A stretch of 64,000 nucleotides of DNA from Cloacibacillus sp. (lineage in GTDB: Bacteria; Synergistota; Synergistia; Synergistales; Synergistaceae), in assembly GCA_036655895.1 (NCBI GenBank), contig JAVVPF010000003.1, positions 35,899 through 99,898 on the forward strand, in the 5' to 3' direction. The position numbers were made by a program, and so were the translations under genes. The notes beneath the pieces are model-generated. The model was not told the DNA's origin. It saw only the letters and a program-made list of their open reading frames with translations, and searched no databases. Shown here in pieces: positions 56,824 through 64,000 of the stretch (within the stretch, counting starts at the first letter, position 1; each line of letters starts with the position of its first letter).

Positions 56824-56875
56824 TATATTGCCACCTCCAGTCAAGATTGACACTGCATTTACGCAGTACATTGAA

Positions 56876-56904
56876 TTTATACCGATAAACCGCGCGCAAG
56901 TCAA
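56876..56904 (-). promoter_or_regulatory. Promoter of hup
   Basis: TTGACT (56899-56904), 17-base spacer, TATAAA (56876-56881). Confidence 0.8.
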
Positions 56905-56949
56905 GCCCTTGACACGGAATTTATCGGTGTTGGCGCAATTATTACACCT

Positions 56950-58260
56950 TTATACCTTATTTCTCATGAATATTTTTATCGGCACTCCGTCAAAGTCCGC
57001 CAGGTCTCGCAGAAGGTTGTCAAGATGGCGTTTGAAGGACTTTGAGGCAAGTTCCGAATTGTTCACAAAGAATATGAACGCGGGGGGCGCGCCGTCCGCC
57101 TGAGTGCAGTAATAGACCTTGAGGCTGTGGCCTTTGCCGTCTCCGGGCATTCTTTCAAATATGAGCACCTCTTTGACAAGTTTGTTCAGTTCGGAGGTAG
57201 GTATCCTGCGGCGGCGGTTGTCGTCCACCTTGAGAATAAGCTCCGGCAGCTTGCCGATGCCTCGTCCTGAATGCGCGGAGATGAATACGCGCGGCGCGTG
57301 GTCGGCGAAGGGTATCTCTTCGATGAGTTTCTTCGTCATTACGTCGCCTATTTTTTCTTCTTTCGGAGCGAGGTCCCATTTGTTGACGACGAGGATGAGT
57401 CCCTTTCCGCGGTCAAGCACCTGACCTATGAGACGTTTGTCCTGCTCGGTCACAGGGTCCTGCGCGTCAAGAAGCACGAGCGCCACGTGACAGCGGTCTA
57501 TCGCCTGGTAGGTGCGGACGTTTGAATAATATTCAAGGTCGGTGTTGACGCGGCTCTTGCGGCGCAGGCCGGCCGTGTCGAGGAAGCGGAACTTGTGTCC
57601 GTTCATCTCAACGAGCGAGTCCACGACGTCGCGCGTCGTGCCCGCGATGTCGCTCACCATAGAGCGTTCCTCTCCAGCGAAGGAGTTGAGCAGGCTTGAC
57701 TTGCCGACGTTCGGGCGTCCGACTAACGCTACGCGTATCTCGTCGTCCTTGTCGTCGAACTCTTCGGAGACGAGCTTGTCCACCACATAGTCCATCATCT
57801 CGCCGAAGCCTGTGTTGTGCTCGGCGCTCGTAGCCGCCACCTCGTCAAAGCCGAGCGCGTAGGCGTCGGCCATCATGGTCTCTTCCTGGCGCAGATTGTC
57901 CAGCTTGTTCATGACGACGACTATCGGCTTGCCGCTTTTGCGCAGTTTGAGCGCAATTTCTTCATCCATCGGCGTGAGGCCCGTTTTACCGTCGATGACA
58001 AAAATTATTGCGCTGCTTTCCTCAATGGCAAGGTCCACCTGTTTCTCAATGAGGTCCATGAACGGGTGGTCTGTCTCCGACATTATGCCGCCCGTGTCGA
58101 CTATATAAAACTTTTTGCCGCCCCATTCCGTTTCGCCGTAGAGCCTGTCCCTGGTCACACCGGGCTGGTCGTCTACAATGGCGGCGCGTTTTCCCAGTAT
58201 GCGGTTAAAGATCGAAGATTTGCCTACGTTAGGCCGTCCCACAATAGCAACTATCGCCAT
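56950..58260 (-). CDS. der: Ribosome-assembly GTPase Der (EngA)
   Basis: 436 residues. Two consecutive GTPase domains, each with GRPNVGKSS (about 8 and 183), NKLD/NKWD and DTGG/DTAG, followed by a KH-like RNA-binding domain. Needed for 50S maturation. It overlaps nothing; the UPF0210 gene lies 20 bases upstream on the same strand. Confidence 0.97.
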   Translation of the reverse strand: MAIVAIVGRPNVGKSSIFNRILGKRAAIVDDQPGVTRDRLYGETEWGGKKFYIVDTGGIMSETDHPFMDLIEKQVDLAIEESSAIIFVIDGKTGLTPMDEEIALKLRKSGKPIVVVMNKLDNLRQEETMMADAYALGFDEVAATSAEHNTGFGEMMDYVVDKLVSEEFDDKDDEIRVALVGRPNVGKSSLLNSFAGEERSMVSDIAGTTRDVVDSLVEMNGHKFRFLDTAGLRRKSRVNTDLEYYSNVRTYQAIDRCHVALVLLDAQDPVTEQDKRLIGQVLDRGKGLILVVNKWDLAPKEEKIGDVMTKKLIEEIPFADHAPRVFISAHSGRGIGKLPELILKVDDNRRRRIPTSELNKLVKEVLIFERMPGDGKGHSLKVYYCTQADGAPPAFIFFVNNSELASKSFKRHLDNLLRDLADFDGVPIKIFMRNKV

Positions 58261-58280
58261 ATCTATCCTGCTCTCTTAAA

Positions 58281-59639
58281 TTAATTTTTGAAACTGTGTA
58301 TCGGCGCCGGTATCCGCCCTCCCCTGCTGATAAAAGCCGAACAGTCAAAGCTGTTCATTTTCATGACAGGAGCGTAGCCCAGCAGCCCTCCAAAGGTTAC
58401 TGTGTCCCCGGCTTTTTTGCCATAGACCGGTATAAGCCGCACCGCGGTCGTCTTATTATTGATCATTCCTATCGCCATTTCATCGGCAATGATGCCTGAT
58501 ATAGACTCAGGCGAAGTATCTCCCGGAATGGCGATCATGTCAAGTCCGACGGAGCAGACGCAGGTCATCGCCTCCAATTTCTCAAGCGTAAGAGCTCCGG
58601 CCTCAGCGGCGTCTATCATGCCTTGGTCTTCGCTTACGGGGATAAAGGCCCCGCTGAGACCGCCGACATAGGACGAAGCCATGACGCCGCCCTTTTTGAC
58701 GTTGTCGTTCAGTATCGCAAGGGCGGCCGTCGTTCCCGGCGCGCCGGGAAACGCAAGCCCCATCTCCTGCAATATCTCCGCTACGCTGTCGCCTACGGCG
58801 GGCGTCGGCGCAAGAGAAAGATCTATTATTCCAAAGGGCACTCCAAGACGAAGAGAGGCCTCCTTCGCAACAAGCTGTCCAACGCGCGTTATTTTGAAGG
58901 CCGTTCTTTTTACCGTTTCGCAGAGAGTCTCAAAGTCTGCGCCCCGCACGTTTTCCAGCGCCCGTTTTACCACTCCGGGGCCGCTTACGCCGACGTTTAT
59001 GGCGCAGTCCCTCTCGCCTACTCCGTGAAAGGCGCCCGCCATGAAGGGGTTGTCCTCAACGGCATTGCAGAATACTACAAATTTTGCGCAGCCCAGAGAA
59101 TCCTTCTCGCGCGATTCGTAAGCCGTCTTTTTTATCGTATGCCCCATCGCCTTCACCGCGTCCATGTTTATCCCGGAACGGCTGGACGCGAGATTTATGG
59201 AAGAACAGACTCGTTCCGTCACGGCAAGCGCCTCCGGCACGGAATCGATGAGACGCTGGTCTGAGGCGGTTATGCCTTTGTGTACGAGCGCGGTGAACCC
59301 TCCTATGAAGTTGACTCCGACCTCTTTTGCCGCACGGTCGAGCGTGCGCGCTATCTCAATATAGTTGTCTGTCACGCAGGCGGCTGCGGCAAGAGCTATC
59401 GGCGTTACGGAGATTCTTTTGTTGACCACCGGCACGCCGAACTCCATCGCGATATCATCCCCCGTTTTGACGAGGTTCTCAGCCGATTTTGTGATTTTAT
59501 CGTAAAGTTTCACGCAAAATTGTTTTGTATCGGGATCGGCGCATTCCATTATGTTGATGCCCATCGTTATCGTGCGGACGTCAAGATTGTCCTCGCTGAT
59601 CATTTCGTTTGTCTGGCGCGCCTCTGATTTAGTTATCAT
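58281..59639 (-). CDS. PFL family protein (UPF0210/DUF711)
   Basis: 452 residues, the full length of the family, which is related to pyruvate formate-lyase in fold but lacks the glycyl-radical loop. Conserved stretches include [45 protein letters not shown] and [20 protein letters not shown]. Function unknown. As in many bacteria it is directly preceded by an ACT-domain protein (9 bases apart), which suggests the pair works together and senses an amino acid. Confidence 0.85.
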   Translation of the reverse strand: MITKSEARQTNEMISEDNLDVRTITMGINIMECADPDTKQFCVKLYDKITKSAENLVKTGDDIAMEFGVPVVNKRISVTPIALAAAACVTDNYIEIARTLDRAAKEVGVNFIGGFTALVHKGITASDQRLIDSVPEALAVTERVCSSINLASSRSGINMDAVKAMGHTIKKTAYESREKDSLGCAKFVVFCNAVEDNPFMAGAFHGVGERDCAINVGVSGPGVVKRALENVRGADFETLCETVKRTAFKITRVGQLVAKEASLRLGVPFGIIDLSLAPTPAVGDSVAEILQEMGLAFPGAPGTTAALAILNDNVKKGGVMASSYVGGLSGAFIPVSEDQGMIDAAEAGALTLEKLEAMTCVCSVGLDMIAIPGDTSPESISGIIADEMAIGMINNKTTAVRLIPVYGKKAGDTVTFGGLLGYAPVMKMNSFDCSAFISRGGRIPAPIHSFKN

Positions 59640-59648
59640 TAGATATGC

Positions 59649-59918
59649 CTATATCCTGTGCATACTGTTGAATATCTCTTCACGCTGGAACTTTATCATG
59701 TGCCCTATCGATTCGCCGAGTTCTTTCAATCCTCCGGCAAGCTCGCCAGGCGTACAGGTGCATTCTGAAATATCTATTATCATAAGCATCTCAAAGTAAC
59801 CTTTTACGATAGTCTGAGAAATTTCCAATACATTCGCGTTTTTTTCGGCGAGATATGTGCAGACCTTTGCTATTATGCCAACCTGATCTTTTCCAAGTAC
59901 AGTAACAATTGCCTTCAT
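59649..59918 (-). CDS. ACT-domain protein (UPF0237)
   Basis: 89 residues, one ACT domain (KAIVTVLGKDQVGIIAKVCTYLAEKNANVLEISQTIVKGYFEMLMIIDIS). ACT domains bind amino acids and regulate partners. The ATG at 59918 has AGGAGG 10 bases upstream; a reading to 59957 would overlap that SD and the priA end. Paired with the UPF0210 gene. Confidence 0.9.
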   Translation of the reverse strand: MKAIVTVLGKDQVGIIAKVCTYLAEKNANVLEISQTIVKGYFEMLMIIDISECTCTPGELAGGLKELGESIGHMIKFQREEIFNSMHRI

Positions 59919-59949
59919 CTGTATTAAACCTCCTGTCGGCGCGGACGCC

Positions 59950-61740
59950 TTAATCAAGATACAATAATACAGTAGGAAAGCCCTTTCGTGTACCCTTTAT
60001 ATCAAAAAAAGGCTTTAATATTTCAGCTAATTCATGAAAACGTTTGGTACGTATCCATATTTCATTGTCTTTTTCTTCGGAAATCCAGTATTCAAAGTCT
60101 CTGTTCTGTAAAGTTTCGACAAACGAAGGGCCGTATATTTTCGGCATCGTCACCTTCAGCATCGGCGTGTAGGGCGGCAGCTCCCACTCGCGCCGTTCTT
60201 TGAGTTCGCGCCGCCAAAAAAGCCCCCAGCCGCGCGAAAGCGCCTCCTGCCAGCCCTTCCCGGGACGCCTGCTCTGGATGACGAGGCGGCGCTCAAGGGC
60301 GTCCGTTCCGCGCCACATAGACTCCCACAGCAGCGCGAAGGCCTTCGCTTTCGCGTCGTATTCCGGCTGGCGCGCCTCGGCGTCCGCGTCTATCCAGCCG
60401 ACGACGGCGGGCGAAAGCCCGTCGCAGAGAGAAAGCAGCCTTCTGGTGCCTACGATGAGCGCGCCTGTGGGATAGTCCTCTTTTAATTTTTGCGCGTCTG
60501 GGATCTCGCCGTCATTTTTTTGAAGGAGGAGTACGTTTTTGAATTTATATTTGAGCGCGCCCTCCGCCCTCTCGTGCAGCGCCTCAAGGCCGGGGCGCAC
60601 GCCCTGAAGCAGACGGCCGCCGCAGTTTGGACATTTTTCTGGCAGCGTCACGCGCTCGCCGCACGAAAGACAGCGCAAGACGCCGCGCTCCCACCTCATG
60701 GAGGAGCCGCATCGCACGCATCGCACGGAGCCGCCACATTCGTCGCAGACGATCTCGCCCGCGTATCCTTTGCGGTCGAGCAGCCACAGCGCCCAGCGCC
60801 CGGCGCGGCGCGCCGCGGCAGTTTCGCGCACCAACGGCTCGCTTATCGGCAGCGTGTCGCGCAGCGCGTCAAACTCGGAGGCGGCGGCCTCTTTTAAGCT
60901 TACGAAGACGAGCCTGCTTTCGTTTTTTGACTGAGGACATTCCGGCTCTGCCCGCAGAAATCCCTTTGACGACGGCATTGCACCGCCAAGGATAAATTTC
61001 GCGCCGGCAAACGCCGCGCGCGTTCCAAGGAGGCTTCTTATATTGAAGCAGGGATGGCTCTGTGTGCGCCAGCTTCCCTGATTTTCTTCGTCCATGACGA
61101 TCGAGGCAAGTCCGGGCATCGGCAGAAAGGCCGCTCCGGGTGAGCCCGCGACAAATTTGAGCCGTCCGGCCTGCGCCTCTTTCCATATCTTCCACTGCTT
61201 TGAAGGCGAAGCGGGCCACAAAGCGCCGCCGTCCAGCAGATGAGGAGGCAGCGCCTCCCAAAAGGCGCGCGCCATGCCCACCTCGGGAAAGAGCACAAGC
61301 GATGGGCCGTCAGTATTTTCCAGCATCTCGACATATCTGTCATATCTCGTAAAAAGGTTTGCGTCGTAGACGTCGTGCGCGGAAAAGGAAGCTTTCGCGG
61401 CGGCCCGCGCAGGTGACGGCGGTATCTTTTCGTTTGTGAAGAATTTTGCCGGCAGCAGATTTTTCAAAGCAAAGCCGGCGCCTATGAACCACGTTTCCCC
61501 GAACCACAGAGCAAGACGCAAGAGCTCGTCTGGAAGCACCGGCGCTTCGTCGACAAGCTCAGCGATAGATTTTATCTTGGATTCGTCCGTGAAAGCGGAG
61601 GCCGAGTCGACGGTGACTCCTACGCGGAAACCGCGGCCCAGCGGAGCCGCTACGCGCAGCCCCGGGGCAAGAGCCTCAGTATGACGATATGTGAGAGGCG
61701 TCCACCACGGGGCGGGCATGACCGCGTGTATGAGGGGCAT
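59950..61740 (-). CDS. priA: Primosomal protein N' (PriA) lacking helicase motifs
   Basis: 596 residues against about 730 in E. coli. The N-terminal 3'-DNA-binding domain is present, and eight zinc-binding cysteines are intact (CDECGGSVRCVRCG and CLSCGERVTLPEKCPNCGG). But the helicase core is degenerate: where GVTGSGKTE should be (about 125-140) the protein reads LFTRYDRYVEML; DEEH is DEEN (217-220), GSATPS is GGAMPS, and the motif VI GRAGR is replaced by MWRGTDALERR. It can probably still recognise forks and load DnaB partners, but not unwind with ATP. The position after coaBC is normal for priA. Confidence 0.85.
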   Translation of the reverse strand: MPLIHAVMPAPWWTPLTYRHTEALAPGLRVAAPLGRGFRVGVTVDSASAFTDESKIKSIAELVDEAPVLPDELLRLALWFGETWFIGAGFALKNLLPAKFFTNEKIPPSPARAAAKASFSAHDVYDANLFTRYDRYVEMLENTDGPSLVLFPEVGMARAFWEALPPHLLDGGALWPASPSKQWKIWKEAQAGRLKFVAGSPGAAFLPMPGLASIVMDEENQGSWRTQSHPCFNIRSLLGTRAAFAGAKFILGGAMPSSKGFLRAEPECPQSKNESRLVFVSLKEAAASEFDALRDTLPISEPLVRETAAARRAGRWALWLLDRKGYAGEIVCDECGGSVRCVRCGSSMRWERGVLRCLSCGERVTLPEKCPNCGGRLLQGVRPGLEALHERAEGALKYKFKNVLLLQKNDGEIPDAQKLKEDYPTGALIVGTRRLLSLCDGLSPAVVGWIDADAEARQPEYDAKAKAFALLWESMWRGTDALERRLVIQSRRPGKGWQEALSRGWGLFWRRELKERREWELPPYTPMLKVTMPKIYGPSFVETLQNRDFEYWISEEKDNEIWIRTKRFHELAEILKPFFDIKGTRKGFPTVLLYLD

Positions 61741-62954
61741 TATTTGCTGTGCGAAAGCTCTGAAACGGCGTCGAGGATGACGGCCGCCGCCTCGTCCTTT
61801 GTTCCTGAAAAACGCAGCGTATCCGCGCCGCGCCGCATGAGGGAGATAGCGTTCGTATCAACGGCGAAACCGGCGCCCTCTGCCGTCACGTCATTTGAGA
61901 CTATCATATCGAGATTTTTTTCGCGCATTTTTTTATCGGCGTTTTCAAGCACGCGTTCTGTCTCCGCGGCAAAACCTACGACGAGCTGTCCCGGCCTTTT
62001 GCGCCGGCCGAGCTCCGCCGCGATGTCGCGGTTTTGCACAAGTTCAAGCGTCATGCCGGAGGCGCCGCCGCGCTTTATCTTTTGTTCCGCGACCTCGGCG
62101 CATTTGTAGTCGCCAACCGCGGCCGCCTTGATGATAACGTCTGCGCTCTCCGCCGCCTTCATGCAGGCGTCGAACATTTCGTCCGCGCTTTTTACCTCAA
62201 CGACCTTTACACCGGAGGGACGCCTGAGCGATACCGGCCCCGTGATGAGCGTCACCTGCGCTCCGCGTTCCCACGCCGCGCGCGCCAGCGCGTATCCCAT
62301 CTTTCCGCTGCTGGGGTTGCTTATGTAGCGGACTGGGTCTATATATTCGTGCGTAGGGCCGGCCGTCACCGCGACGTGCAGGCCGGTCATGTCCTTATTT
62401 TCCGTCAGAGCGCGAAGCACGTGGTCGTTTATCGCCTCTATCGACGGGAGGCGGCCTTTACCCTCGTATCCGCAGGCAAGCATCCCGCTGTCCGGGTCTA
62501 TCACCTCCGCGCCGCTTTCGCGAAGCGTCTCGATGTTACGGCGCACAGGATCGCTTGCCAGCATATTGCAGTTCATGGCAGGAAAGAGCAGAAGCGGGCG
62601 TCTGTTGGCAAGAAGAGCCGCGGAAAGCAGACTGTTTCCGTCGCCGGAGGCGGCGCAGCGAAGCACGTTTGCGGTGCACGGCGCAATGACGAAGATATCC
62701 GCCCACTCCGTGAGGGAGATGTGCGGTATCTTCCAGCCGTATTCGGCGGAGAGGAAATCACTCTGCCTCCACACGCGCCGTTTGCTGAGAGTGGAAAGAG
62801 CAAGAGGGCTGACAAAAGCCTCCGCGGCCTCCGTCAGTATCGTCTCGACCTCGCATCCGAGCTTCATCCAGCTGTGCAGGAGGTCTGGCGCTTTGTAGGC
62901 CGCGATGCCTCCGCTTATTCCAAAGAGTACGTTTTTTTTACGCCGCGGGTTCAT
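61740..62954 (-). CDS. coaBC: Bifunctional phosphopantothenoylcysteine decarboxylase/synthase
   Basis: 404 residues. Coenzyme A synthesis. CoaC half (1-185): flavin-binding GISGGIAAYKA, catalytic His in KIPHISLTEWAD, PAMNCNMLASDPV and the active-site Cys in GMLACGYEGKGR. CoaB half (190-404): TAGPTHEYIDPVRYISNPSSGKMG, the Lys in ADVIIKAAAVGDYK. The stop overlaps priA by one base; the start overlaps rpoZ by 17. Confidence 0.96.
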   Translation of the reverse strand: MNPRRKKNVLFGISGGIAAYKAPDLLHSWMKLGCEVETILTEAAEAFVSPLALSTLSKRRVWRQSDFLSAEYGWKIPHISLTEWADIFVIAPCTANVLRCAASGDGNSLLSAALLANRRPLLLFPAMNCNMLASDPVRRNIETLRESGAEVIDPDSGMLACGYEGKGRLPSIEAINDHVLRALTENKDMTGLHVAVTAGPTHEYIDPVRYISNPSSGKMGYALARAAWERGAQVTLITGPVSLRRPSGVKVVEVKSADEMFDACMKAAESADVIIKAAAVGDYKCAEVAEQKIKRGGASGMTLELVQNRDIAAELGRRKRPGQLVVGFAAETERVLENADKKMREKNLDMIVSNDVTAEGAGFAVDTNAISLMRRGADTLRFSGTKDEAAAVILDAVSELSHSK

Positions 62955-63168
62955 TGTCCGTCTTTGACGCGGGGACCGGGTCTATTATCTTGTATCTGAG
63001 TTTGCCCTCCGTCACCTCTTTGACGGCCTGCGTGATGTATTTTTCCTCGCCGGAAAAATCTTTGCGCTCGCTGAGCTGCCTTGAACGCGCGGAGATGACC
63101 AGTGTCAGTATGTACTTATTGGGAATGTTCTGCTCTTTGTAGATTTTCTCAAGATCCATGTATATCAT
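62938..63168 (-). CDS. rpoZ: RNA polymerase omega subunit
   Basis: 76 residues. Assembly and stability factor for the beta' subunit, and in many bacteria part of a ppGpp site. The NKYILTLVISARSRQLSE helix and EKYITQAVKEVTEGK match the family. AGGAGG lies 7 bases before the ATG. In the gmk-rpoZ-coaBC order found in many Firmicutes and Proteobacteria. Confidence 0.9.
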   Translation of the reverse strand: MIYMDLEKIYKEQNIPNKYILTLVISARSRQLSERKDFSGEEKYITQAVKEVTEGKLRYKIIDPVPASKTDNEPAA

Positions 63169-63180
63169 GTAAGTTCCTCC

Positions 63181-63744
63181 TCAGGCTTTTCGATGCGTTT
63201 GTACTATCTCTATAAATTTCTGCACGGCGTTTTCGAGCCGGTCGTTTACTATTATATAGTCATATTGATCAGCGCAGGCTATTTCTTTTTCCGCGTTCTT
63301 TATGCGGAGCTTCTGCGCGTTTGCGTCGTCGCTGCGGCGAGCCGAGAGCCGCCGTACAAGCTCCTCAAAAGAGGGCGGCTTTACGAAGACCATCACCGCC
63401 TGCGGCATCTTTTCTTTTACGATGAAGGCGCCCTGCACGTCTATTTCAAGCACGACGTCCGTGCCGGCTAAGAGCGCTTTTTCTACAAAGTCGCGGCGCG
63501 TGCCGTAATAATGGCCGTGAACGTTTGCGTATTCCAGAAAATCGCCCGCTGCTATGTGGCTTTCAAACTCCGCGTCAGTGAGGAAGTAGTAGGTCACTCC
63601 CTCTTTGTCCAGCTCCGGGCGCGGCTCTCTCGTGGTGCACGAGACGGAATACCACATGTTGCCGAGCTTCGGCAGGGCATTTTGCAGAATTGTGCCCTTG
63701 CCTACCCCGGACGGCCCGGAAAAAATGTAAAGCGTGCCGCTCAT
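63181..63744 (-). CDS. gmk: Guanylate kinase
   Basis: 187 residues. Phosphorylates GMP to GDP. P-loop [11 protein letters not shown] (about 9-19), GMP-binding [21 protein letters not shown] and YGT; LEIDVQG is the Walker B region. The stop precedes rpoZ by 12 bases and the start overlaps remA by 4. Confidence 0.97.
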   Translation of the reverse strand: MSGTLYIFSGPSGVGKGTILQNALPKLGNMWYSVSCTTREPRPELDKEGVTYYFLTDAEFESHIAAGDFLEYANVHGHYYGTRRDFVEKALLAGTDVVLEIDVQGAFIVKEKMPQAVMVFVKPPSFEELVRRLSARRSDDANAQKLRIKNAEKEIACADQYDYIIVNDRLENAVQKFIEIVQTHRKA

Positions 63745-63995
63745 TGTTTTTCGTCATCTCCTTCAAAACGCGCCGAAATAGTCTCAGGCTGGATGGCGGA
63801 GAGTATGACGTGTCTGCTGTCCATTATGAGGATGGCCCTCGTCTTGCGTCCCTGCGTCACGTCTACAAGAAGGCCGGCCTCTCGCGCTTCGTCCTTCAGC
63901 CGGCGAATAGGCGCCGAGTCAGGGCTGATTATAGAGACGACGCGTTCTGCTGCGACCATGTTGCCAAAGCCTACGTGTACTAATTTATAACCCAT
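63741..63995 (-). CDS. remA: RemA family DNA-binding regulator (DUF370)
   Basis: 84 residues. [60 protein letters not shown] is the DUF370 pattern; in Bacillus RemA activates matrix genes and the family precedes gmk (ylzA-gmk), as here. The start lies five bases from the window edge, so its SD and promoter are not visible. Confidence 0.88.
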   Translation of the reverse strand: MGYKLVHVGFGNMVAAERVVSIISPDSAPIRRLKDEAREAGLLVDVTQGRKTRAILIMDSRHVILSAIQPETISARFEGDDEKQ

Positions 63996-64000
63996 GCCAA

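Overview
The window is a GC-rich stretch of a diderm, LPS-making bacterium, most likely a gut or sludge member of the Synergistota (Cloacibacillus/Synergistes type). Three things point there: a surface protein (17913-19691) ends in what looks like the Synergist-CTERM sorting tail; a full outer-membrane/lipid A gene set (bamA, lpxD, lpxC, fabZ, lpxA, kdsC, lptF) sits beside Firmicutes-like gene blocks and a CodY regulator; and the gene density, short overlaps and GC bias are uniform, with no sign of a large mobile island. The genus is an inference; no rRNA is present.

Layout. 1-3300: the end of a hutG-like ureohydrolase, a hutD-like gene and an unknown gene, a TudS/DUF523 protein, and an HdeD-like membrane protein. 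3300-4770: a lone trpB preceded by a trp leader peptide with two adjacent Trp codons and two terminator hairpins. 4800-17700: repair, tRNA and quality-control genes (rlmB-uvrA-uvrB, then lon-like protease-nth-tilS-hpt-ftsH). 17900-20450: the GLUG/Ig-like surface protein and a gene-poor 750-base gap with a probable small RNA in front of a 12-codon remnant. 20450-25700: cold-shock protein, clpB and htpG. 25700-38800: a minus-strand run from lepB through rbgA, rnhB, yraN, comM, dprA, topA, trmFO, xerC, codY and cheY to an S1 protein and DUF501, in an order closely resembling Bacillus but without hslVU. 38900-43100: dapF, a SpoIVB-like S55 protein, and prfB with its programmed frameshift. 43160-45230: birA and selD; selD reads through a UGA that is very probably selenocysteine. 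45300-46200: a small membrane protein and an Lrp/AsnC regulator. 46226-55470: an apparent ten-gene operon headed by a sigma factor and carrying the outer-membrane assembly genes. 55890-56310: four tRNA genes (Val, Asp, Phe, Gly). 56450-64000: hup, der, a UPF0210/ACT pair, then remA-gmk-rpoZ-coaBC-priA.

How it fits together: most of the window is housekeeping. The unusual parts are regulatory or concern lost motifs: trp attenuation from what looks like a leaderless leader ORF, recoding in both prfB and selD, a PriA whose helicase motifs are gone, a sigma factor coupled to outer-membrane biogenesis with an unknown barrel-like protein where Skp is usually encoded, and an orphan promoter-hairpin-terminator unit next to a broken gene.
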